Shown here in pieces: positions 5,587 through 12,495 of a stretch of DNA of 13,894 nucleotides (position 1 is its first letter; every line of letters starts with the position of its first letter). Both the position numbers and the translations under genes were made by a program. Source of the DNA: an uncultured Lachnoanaerobaculum sp. (lineage in GTDB: Bacteria; Bacillota; Clostridia; Lachnospirales; Lachnospiraceae); assembly GCA_937925515.1 (NCBI GenBank), contig CALALP010000062.1, forward strand, positions 1 through 13,894. Direction: 5' to 3'. The notes under the pieces were generated by a model that was given only the letters and a program-made list of their open reading frames with translations, was not told where the DNA came from and did no database searches.

Positions 5587-8500
5587 CTACTTATCAAAAA
5601 ATGAAATCTGATTTTTTTGTGGTATACTTCCAAGAAGTCCAAATTTATCCATTAACTCGCAGATTGCTTTTCCTGCACCTGTTCTTTGCATAAAATCTTC
5701 TTTTGAGATAAATTCTCCTTGTTTTGCAGCTATTTCAATCTGATTTGCCACTACTTCTCCAAGCCCCTCAATACTTGCAAGTGAGGGCATTATCTTTTTA
5801 TCTTCTGTAATAGTAAATGTTTGTGCCTTAGCCTTATAAATATCCATTTTAGCAAATTCAAAGCCTCTTGCATACATTTCCTGAACTATAAGCAAATCTC
5901 TTAGAGTGTCTTCATCTTTAGCTGTAAGACTGCTTTTTTCTTTACTACTATCTTCCTTGTTACTTTCCTCTTCATCATATATTCTATCAGAGTCAATATT
6001 TTCATCTCTATTAAAATTTTCTGTATTTGAATTACTTTCAGTATTTTTATTACCTTTAATTTTATAAAGTTGCTTTATATGCATTTCTACCTTTGCTTTT
6101 CCAAAGCACATAAGTTCATAAGAAAATGCTTTTGCTCTAATAGAAAAGAATGAGGTGTAGTATTCGATAGGATAAAAAATCTTACAATAAGCAATTCTCC
6201 AAGCCATCATAACATAGGCGGCGGCATGAGCTTTTGGGAACATATATTTTATTTTTTTGCATGACCAAATATACCAATCAGGTACATTGTGAGAAAGCAT
6301 TTCTTCCTCCCACTCAGGAGTAAGCCCCTTTCCTTTTCTAACACTTTCCATAATTTTAAAGCTAATTCCCTCTTCCATTCCCATACTTATAAGATAGGTC
6401 ATAATATCATCTCTTGTACATATAGCCGTACCGATAGTTGCTTTTCCCTCTTGAATTAGAGTAAGTGCATTACCAACCCACACATCAGTACCATGTGAAA
6501 GTCCTGATATACGAATAAGGTCTGAAAAACCTTGAGGCTTTGCATCAATAAGCATCTGTATAGCAAAATCTGTTCCAAACTCAGGTATGCCTCTTGCTCC
6601 AAGCCTACAACCCATAATATCTTCAGGGCTAACCTTAATAGACGAGGTGTCCTTAAATAAGTCCATAGTTTCTTTTGAGTCAAAAGGAATACTATTCATA
6701 GCCTCTGTTCCTATTAAATCCTGTAACATTCTAATCATTGTAGGGTCTTGATGTCCTAGTATATCAAGTTTTAAAAGATTATGGTCAATGGAATGATAGT
6801 CAAACTGTGTTGTTAAAGTCTTAGTATTGACATCATCAGCAGGTCTTTGAATAGGTGTAAATGAATAAATTTCCTCTCCATGAGGTAAAACTATGATACC
6901 TCCGGGGTGCTGTCCTGTGGTTCTCTTTACTCCTACACAACCCATTGAGATTCTTTCAATTTCAGCCTTTCTAGCTACTTTTTCATGTTCTTCAAGGTAT
7001 TTTTTTACATATCCATAGGCAGTTTTTTCAGCAACTGTGGCAGTAGTTCCTGCTCTATATGTATAGCCTTTACCAAAAAGTTCCTCTGTATATTCATGTG
7101 CCACTGATTGATATTCTCCTGAAAAATTTAAGTCTATATCAGGTTCTTTATCTCCCTTAAAGCCTAAAAATGTTTCAAATGGTATATCAAAACCGTCTTT
7201 TTTTAACTTTCTACCACAATTTGGACAAATCTTATCAGGTAAATCGCAACCTACTTTACCTGCACATGCTTTTATATCTTCTGAATCAAAGTCTACATAC
7301 TTACATTCACAATAATAATGTGGTGGTAAAGGGTTTACTTCTGTAATACCTGAGGTATAGGCTGCAAATGATGAGCCTACCGAACCCCTTGAGCCTACCA
7401 AATAACCGTCTGAATTGCTTTTTTCTACAAGTTTTTTTGCAATAATATACATTACGGCAAATCCATTTTTAATTATAGAATTTAACTCTTTTTCAAGCCT
7501 TTTAGATACAATTTCAGGCAAATTTTCTCCATACTGTTTATGTGCTTTTTCATAACAAGATTTTGTAAGTATCTCATCTGAATTTTCTATTGACGGAGGA
7601 CATTTATCAGGTCTAACAGGTTTTATATTCTCAATCATATCTGCAATTTTTCTTGTATTTGTTACAACTATCTCGTATGCTTTTTCTTTATCGAGATAAT
7701 CAAACTCCTTAAGCATTTCCTCAGTAGTATGAAAATATACATTAGGTTGATTATCTGCAATATCTAGCTTTTTATAATTATGGAGTATCTTTCTATAAAT
7801 TACATCTTCAGGATTTAGAAAATGTACATCTCCGGTTGCTACAACAAGCTTACCAAGCTCTTCTCCAAGTCTTATAATCTTTTTATTAATTTCAATGAGT
7901 TCTTCCATAGAGTTTACTGAATATTTATCGGAGTCAATCATATACGCATAATTATTTACAGGTTGAACCTCCAAGTAATCATAATACATAGCCTTTAGCC
8001 TTATATTTTCATCACTCTCTCCGTCTATGATTGCCGACATCAGTTCTCCATTTGCACAACCACTTCCAAGTATAAGCCCCTCTCTAAATTCATTTAGTTT
8101 TGACTTAGGGATTCTAGGGCGAATGTTAAAGTATTCTACATTTGACATTGAAACAAGTCTATAAAGATTTATTCTACCAAGCTCATTTTTAGCTAAAATA
8201 GTTATGTGAGTAGTATTTGACTTTTTAATCATGCTTAGATTCATCTTGCCTATATTATTAATATCTTTTAAAAAGTGAATATCTTTTGCTTTTAGCATTT
8301 CTATAAACTTAACCCAAATTTCAGCTGTTGCACCTGCATCATCTACTGCCCTATGGTGGCTTAAAAGTTGTACTCCCAAGGCTTTGGCAACATTATCAAG
8401 TTTAAAACGCCCAAGTTTAGGAAGTAAAAGTCTTGCCATTAAAACAGTATCCACTATACAAGGATTAAATGAAAGCCCTAATTCTTTTGATTTCTCCTTT

Positions 8501-10158
8501 ATAAATCTTGTATCAAAGCCTGCATTATGTGCAACCACTGCCGCATTCTCACAAAACTTCAAAAATTTAGGCAAAATTTCACTTATTAAAGGAGCAGACA
8601 TAACCATAGAATCATTTATACTTGTAAGTTCTTCTATCTTGAGTGGAATAGGTATTTCAGGGTTTACGAATGTCTGAAATTTATCTACAATCTTTCCCCC
8701 CTCAACTCTTACAGCACCGATTTCTATAATTCTATCTTTTATAGGAGAAAAACCTGTAGTTTCTATATCAAATACTACAAAGTTATCATCTAATGTTAAA
8801 TCATTTGGACTTATTACTACCTCTTTTACATCATCTACAAGATAGCCCTCAAGCCCATATATGATTTTAGGAGGAACTCCCTCTTTCTTTATTTTATCTA
8901 GTGCATGAAAGCCTTCCGTAAAGCCTGCTACATTTCCATGGTCGGTTATAGCAACTGCCTCCATTCCCCACTTGTAAGCTTGAGTTACTATGTCTTTTGC
9001 ACTTGCTACGCCGTCAAAATCACTCATTTTAGTATGACAATGTAGTTCAATTCTTTTTACAGGTGCATCATCAACTCTTGTTATTTTTAAGTTATTCTTA
9101 GCCTTTTTTATGCCGAATACTCTACCTATAATAAGCTCTCCGTCAAACCTATCAACCTCCAAAGCACCTCTAAGTTTGATAAAATTTCCTATTTTAATAT
9201 TATCTTTTAATGCTTTTACCATATCTTCTCTTACAAACATCTTGACTGTAATAGAATCTGTAAAATCTGTAATATTAAACATATAAAGTGTACTCTGAGT
9301 TTTTTCAATAAATCTTGAATCTACTTTTATTATCTGACCCATTAGATTTACTTCACCCATTTGACCTATTATATCTGCTATTTGTAAAAACTTATCATCA
9401 AAATCTCTTCCAAATATTACATCAGGATTATCAGACTTAGCTCTATTTCTATAAAATTCAGACTTACTTTTTTTCTCTAAAGTCTGTTTTGGCTTTACAT
9501 TATTTTCCTTTTTCTCAGGCTTTTCTTTTTTGTCTTCAGAACTTTTAACCTTTTGTTTAGATGTCGTTTTTTCATTAGGCTGTAAATCCTTAGCCTTATC
9601 AGTATTATCAGCATTTGAAATGACTTCTACATACATATCAGGAACTTCCCTTTTTACTGCCTCCACAAAAACAGGTTCAATAATGCAGGAAATGCCACAT
9701 CTTTCTATAAAAATCTTTTCTAGTACACGAACTAAATCAGAGATAACCTTTCTATTGATAATATTATCTTCTACTGTAAATCTTAAAGTTCTTTCCTCAT
9801 AAAAGCTTATTTCTGAAAATTTAAATATTATATATTGAGTAATATTATACTGTCTTAGCTCTAGTAAAATGCTCTCTTTATAACTTTCAAATAAAATTTT
9901 AGGAGTATATTGTGAGGAAAGATTAAATGACTCTATTATATTAATGTGTATAATTTTATCTTTAAAAAGTCTATTTTTTATAAGCTCTTTAAGTTCAAAG
10001 ATATATTTTTTCTCAATTAATCTTTCTGAATGTAAATAAATGCTTAGTGTACTCATATCCTTGGGTGCACTAAGCCTTTCTACATCAACGTATTTAAGTA
10101 AATCATATAAATCTCCGTCTACATTTAAAGACGGAAAAACTTCAAAAAAACTTTTCAT
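5587..10158 (-). CDS. polC: DNA polymerase III PolC, Gram-positive replicative polymerase
   Basis: This 1523-residue protein is the PolC-type replicase with built-in proofreading. An N-terminal domain (1-180) leads to a lysine/glutamate-rich linker (about 184-243) and an OB-fold (about 265-350). The PHP domain starts at ELHCHTKMSDFDG (371-383) and is split by the 3'-5' exonuclease, with DIETTG (464-469), HNAGFD (544-549) and HHRAVDDA (601-608). The polymerase part shows GSRGSVGSS (922-930), a cysteine cluster (950-981), PDIDLNFSGEYQ (1006-1017, catalytic aspartates), KRTTGQHPGGI (1078-1088) and FPKAHAAAY (1307-1315). It ends in NQISFFDK, a likely beta-clamp-binding tail. It is longer than the roughly 1437-residue B. 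subtilis protein; a low-complexity insert near 1367-1412 explains part of this. The gene follows ispG by 22 bases and lacks a strong ribosome binding site. Confidence 0.98.
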   Translation of the reverse strand: MKSFFEVFPSLNVDGDLYDLLKYVDVERLSAPKDMSTLSIYLHSERLIEKKYIFELKELIKNRLFKDKIIHINIIESFNLSSQYTPKILFESYKESILLELRQYNITQYIIFKFSEISFYEERTLRFTVEDNIINRKVISDLVRVLEKIFIERCGISCIIEPVFVEAVKREVPDMYVEVISNADNTDKAKDLQPNEKTTSKQKVKSSEDKKEKPEKKENNVKPKQTLEKKSKSEFYRNRAKSDNPDVIFGRDFDDKFLQIADIIGQMGEVNLMGQIIKVDSRFIEKTQSTLYMFNITDFTDSITVKMFVREDMVKALKDNIKIGNFIKLRGALEVDRFDGELIIGRVFGIKKAKNNLKITRVDDAPVKRIELHCHTKMSDFDGVASAKDIVTQAYKWGMEAVAITDHGNVAGFTEGFHALDKIKKEGVPPKIIYGLEGYLVDDVKEVVISPNDLTLDDNFVVFDIETTGFSPIKDRIIEIGAVRVEGGKIVDKFQTFVNPEIPIPLKIEELTSINDSMVMSAPLISEILPKFLKFCENAAVVAHNAGFDTRFIKEKSKELGLSFNPCIVDTVLMARLLLPKLGRFKLDNVAKALGVQLLSHHRAVDDAGATAEIWVKFIEMLKAKDIHFLKDINNIGKMNLSMIKKSNTTHITILAKNELGRINLYRLVSMSNVEYFNIRPRIPKSKLNEFREGLILGSGCANGELMSAIIDGESDENIRLKAMYYDYLEVQPVNNYAYMIDSDKYSVNSMEELIEINKKIIRLGEELGKLVVATGDVHFLNPEDVIYRKILHNYKKLDIADNQPNVYFHTTEEMLKEFDYLDKEKAYEIVVTNTRKIADMIENIKPVRPDKCPPSIENSDEILTKSCYEKAHKQYGENLPEIVSKRLEKELNSIIKNGFAVMYIIAKKLVEKSNSDGYLVGSRGSVGSSFAAYTSGITEVNPLPPHYYCECKYVDFDSEDIKACAGKVGCDLPDKICPNCGRKLKKDGFDIPFETFLGFKGDKEPDIDLNFSGEYQSVAHEYTEELFGKGYTYRAGTTATVAEKTAYGYVKKYLEEHEKVARKAEIERISMGCVGVKRTTGQHPGGIIVLPHGEEIYSFTPIQRPADDVNTKTLTTQFDYHSIDHNLLKLDILGHQDPTMIRMLQDLIGTEAMNSIPFDSKETMDLFKDTSSIKVSPEDIMGCRLGARGIPEFGTDFAIQMLIDAKPQGFSDLIRISGLSHGTDVWVGNALTLIQEGKATIGTAICTRDDIMTYLISMGMEEGISFKIMESVRKGKGLTPEWEEEMLSHNVPDWYIWSCKKIKYMFPKAHAAAYVMMAWRIAYCKIFYPIEYYTSFFSIRAKAFSYELMCFGKAKVEMHIKQLYKIKGNKNTESNSNTENFNRDENIDSDRIYDEEESNKEDSSKEKSSLTAKDEDTLRDLLIVQEMYARGFEFAKMDIYKAKAQTFTITEDKKIMPSLASIEGLGEVVANQIEIAAKQGEFISKEDFMQRTGAGKAICELMDKFGLLGSIPQKNQISFFDK

Positions 10159-10180
10159 AGTTTATACCAAAATTGATAGT

Positions 10181-11254
10181 TTAGTTTCCTGCTAAATGTT
10201 GTGCCTCCATGGCATCAAGTTCAGCCCTTAAAGTATCGAGAAGTTCAGCCTCGGGAACTCTTTTTACTACAACGCCTTTTTTAATTAAAAGCCCCTCTCC
10301 TACTCCTCCTGCAATACCTATATCAGCCTCTTTTGCCTCTCCCGGACCATTTACAATACAGCCCATAACAGCCACCTTAACGTCCATTTTATATTCACTT
10401 ACAAGATGTTCTACTTCATTTGCAAGTCCTATAAGGTCAATGCTTGTTCTTCCACAAGTAGGACATGAAACTACCTCAACTCCTCCGTCCCTAAGCCCTA
10501 AAGTCTTGAGTAAGGTTCTGGCACAACTTATTTCCTCCACAGGATCACCTGTAAGAGAAACTCTTATTGTATCTCCTATTCCCTCATATAAAATGACTCC
10601 AAGTCCTACTGATGACTTAATAGTTCCACTCTTTACTGTTCCTGACTCGGTTATGCCGACATGTAGTGGATAGTCAGTCTGCAAAGAAATAAGTTCATGT
10701 GCCTTTATACACATTAAAACATCAGAAGATTTTATACTTATAACTAAATTTTGATAGCCTAAATCCTCTATAATCTTTACCTTATCAAGTGCAGACTCCA
10801 CAAGAGCCTCAGCTGTTACAGAACCGTACTTTTGAATAAGCTTTTTTTCAAGCGAACCTGAATTAACTCCCACTCTTATTGGTAAATTTCTTTCTTTGCA
10901 AGCATCTACTACTGCCTTTATTCTTTCAAGATTTCCAATGTTTCCAGGGTTAATTCTTATTTTATCAACACCATTTTCAATAGCTGCAAGTGCAAGTTTA
11001 TAGTCAAAATGTATGTCTGCAACAAGAGGTATTCTAATTTGCTTTTTAATTTCCTTTATAGCCTTTGCCGCCTCCATTGTAGGGACTGCAACTCTAATTA
11101 TATCGCAACCTGCTATTTCAAGTTGGCGAATCTGCTCAACTGTTGCAGCTACATCTTCCGTCTTTGTATTGCACATACTTTGTACTAAAATTGGATTATT
11201 TCCACCTATAATGCGATCTCCTATCTTAATCGCTCTTGTTTTCATTCTAACCAT
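10181..11254 (-). CDS. ispG: 4-hydroxy-3-methylbut-2-enyl diphosphate synthase IspG (GcpE)
   Basis: This 357-residue iron-sulfur enzyme of the MEP pathway converts 2-C-methyl-D-erythritol 2,4-cyclodiphosphate to HMBPP, an isoprenoid precursor. The N-terminal TIM-barrel part is recognised by VQSMCNTKTED (24-34), VADIHFDYKLAL (78-89) and RINPGNIG (100-107). The C-terminal cluster domain carries CPTCGR (264-269) and GCIVNGPGEAKEADIG (298-313). C264, C267 and C299 are the expected 4Fe-4S ligands, with E306 as the likely fourth. The first ATG is used here, since AAAGGA lies about five bases upstream; a second in-frame ATG is three codons later. It starts 13 bases after rseP ends and precedes polC by 22 bases, so the three genes should be one transcript. 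Confidence 0.97.
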   Translation of the reverse strand: MVRMKTRAIKIGDRIIGGNNPILVQSMCNTKTEDVAATVEQIRQLEIAGCDIIRVAVPTMEAAKAIKEIKKQIRIPLVADIHFDYKLALAAIENGVDKIRINPGNIGNLERIKAVVDACKERNLPIRVGVNSGSLEKKLIQKYGSVTAEALVESALDKVKIIEDLGYQNLVISIKSSDVLMCIKAHELISLQTDYPLHVGITESGTVKSGTIKSSVGLGVILYEGIGDTIRVSLTGDPVEEISCARTLLKTLGLRDGGVEVVSCPTCGRTSIDLIGLANEVEHLVSEYKMDVKVAVMGCIVNGPGEAKEADIGIAGGVGEGLLIKKGVVVKRVPEAELLDTLRAELDAMEAQHLAGN

Positions 11255-11267
11255 ATAATTCCTTTAA

Positions 11268-12305
11268 TTATATTCCAAGTAATTTTCTTATGTCATTAAA
11301 CATTACAACCACCATAAGTAACATTAAAAATGCAAAGCCGGCAAAATGAATATAGCCCTCTGCCTTTCTGTTTAAAGGTTTACCTCTCACAAGCTCACAT
11401 AGTAAAAATACTATTCTACCACCATCAAGTGCAGGTATTGGGAGTAAGTTCATAACTCCAAGGTTAGCACTAAAAAGTACAATCATATTGGCTACTGTAA
11501 GAAACAACTCCCAAGCTCCATTAGTCTTATTTACAGTATCTCCAATGACTCCTACTATACCTACAGGGCCACTTACATCATTTGCACTTACTCTACCTCT
11601 AATCATCATTCCTAGACTTTTTACTGTACTTGTTATATTGTACCAAACCTCATATATTGAATATTTTATCACCTCAAAAAATCCACCTACTTTCTCATTT
11701 CCTGAGGCATTTTCTATTCCTAACATATATCTTTTGTTTTCAGTATTTAATTTAGGAGTAATTGTAAAGTCTATTTCCTCTCCATTTCTTTGTACAGTAA
11801 CTGTAACAGGCTTATCTTTGTTATCATACATTCCAATTAAAAAATCTCTATATATGATAATGTTTTTGCCATTTAGCTTTTTTATAACATCTCCTGCCTT
11901 AATTCCTGCCTCTTTTGCAGGGTATCCGTCTGTAACCCCTGTTACATTAGCTCTATCCACTCCCACATTTGCTACAATTATCAATGAGAAAAAGAAAGCT
12001 AAAATAAAATTAAAGAATGGACCTGCAAATATTGTTGCAAGTCTTGATAAAACAGGAGCTGAGTTAAAACTGCCCTCTAAATTTTCCTCCTCTTCATCTT
12101 CTCCAAGCATCATACAAGAACCACCTAGTGGAAAAATCTTAAGTGAATATCTTGTTTCTTTTCCTTGCCAAGAGATAATCCTAGGTCCCATTCCAACTGA
12201 AAATTCAATTACTTTTATTCCTGATTTTTTGGCTACAATAAAATGACCAAATTCATGAAATGTTACTATAACTCCAAATATTAATAATGCTATTATTGTT
12301 CCCAT
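11268..12305 (-). CDS. rseP: Site-2 intramembrane zinc metalloprotease RseP/RasP
   Basis: This 345-residue inner-membrane protease cuts transmembrane substrates such as anti-sigma factors and leftover signal peptides. The first membrane helix holds the zinc motif HEFGH (17-21; H17 and H21 ligands, E18 catalytic). The second conserved motif is NLLPIPALDGGR (286-297), with D294 as the third zinc ligand. AGPFFNFILA (94-103) marks the next helix, and a single PDZ domain covers about 115-190. An acidic stretch GEDEEEE (68-74) lies between. The start is supported by AGAGGAT at 12317-12311 on the minus strand. It leads the rseP-ispG-polC operon. In relatives dxr normally precedes it, but here a promoter and foreign-looking DNA do. 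Confidence 0.96.
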   Translation of the reverse strand: MGTIIALLIFGVIVTFHEFGHFIVAKKSGIKVIEFSVGMGPRIISWQGKETRYSLKIFPLGGSCMMLGEDEEEENLEGSFNSAPVLSRLATIFAGPFFNFILAFFFSLIIVANVGVDRANVTGVTDGYPAKEAGIKAGDVIKKLNGKNIIIYRDFLIGMYDNKDKPVTVTVQRNGEEIDFTITPKLNTENKRYMLGIENASGNEKVGGFFEVIKYSIYEVWYNITSTVKSLGMMIRGRVSANDVSGPVGIVGVIGDTVNKTNGAWELFLTVANMIVLFSANLGVMNLLPIPALDGGRIVFLLCELVRGKPLNRKAEGYIHFAGFAFLMLLMVVVMFNDIRKLLGI

Positions 12306-12349
12306 ATTATATCCTCTGTTACTTATTAATAATTAACCACTCAAGCCCT

Positions 12350-12378
12350 AGTATACACTTTAGCTTATATTTTATCAA
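12350..12378 (-). promoter_or_regulatory. Sigma-A promoter of the rseP-ispG-polC operon
   Basis: Reading the minus strand, TTGATA (12378-12373) and TATACT (12355-12350) are separated by exactly 17 bases. The start would fall near 12343, giving a leader of about 38 bases that ends in the AGAGGAT ribosome binding site. It lies at the very edge of the foreign-looking region, so the operon appears to be expressed independently of whatever lies further right. Confidence 0.7.
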
Positions 12379-12495
12379 ATGAAATATAAGTGAAATTATT
12401 ATTACCTGATTCTAATGTTGTGATGTGAAGATATTATTTTTAATATTTAGAATATCTTCCAAACTTGGATTACTAATAACCTTATGCTTATTCAT
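12365..12495 (-). pseudogene. Short overlapping reading frame, possible truncated and frameshifted gene remnant
   Basis: An ATG at 12495 overlaps the stop of the preceding gene in the pattern ATGAATAA. It opens a 27-codon frame (first residues MNKHKVISNPSLEDIL) that ends with TAG at 12414-12412. From 12418 another frame continues with protein-like composition (TLESGNNNFTYISFDKI) to TAA at 12367-12365. A frameshift near 12418 could join the two into about 44 residues. The overlapping start fits tightly packed phage or mobile-element genes, and this could be the beginning of the next such gene, cut off at a junction. No clear ribosome binding site is present. It may equally be a genuine tiny gene or chance. 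Confidence 0.35.

Noticed and set aside
6456..6683. 75-codon open frame on the minus strand inside polC
   Set aside because: Alternative frame within well-conserved polymerase sequence; no ribosome binding site.
8384..9802. Two open frames on the plus strand opposite polC (8384-8677 and 9530-9802)
   Set aside because: Antisense to the exonuclease region and the linker/N-terminal region of polC, with no independent coding evidence.
10209..10673. 154-codon open frame on the plus strand opposite ispG
   Set aside because: Antisense shadow of a highly conserved gene; its serine/proline-rich product is what reverse-complement coding typically gives.
11488..12246. 252-codon open frame on the plus strand opposite rseP
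   Set aside because: It lies wholly antisense to a gene with clear protease motifs and has no start signal or family pattern of its own.
12427..12459. Nine-pair inverted repeat GAAGATATT/AATATCTTC as a terminator of the right-hand gene
   Set aside because: AT-rich stem, 15-base loop and no T-run after it on either strand; it also lies within the short overlapping frame.
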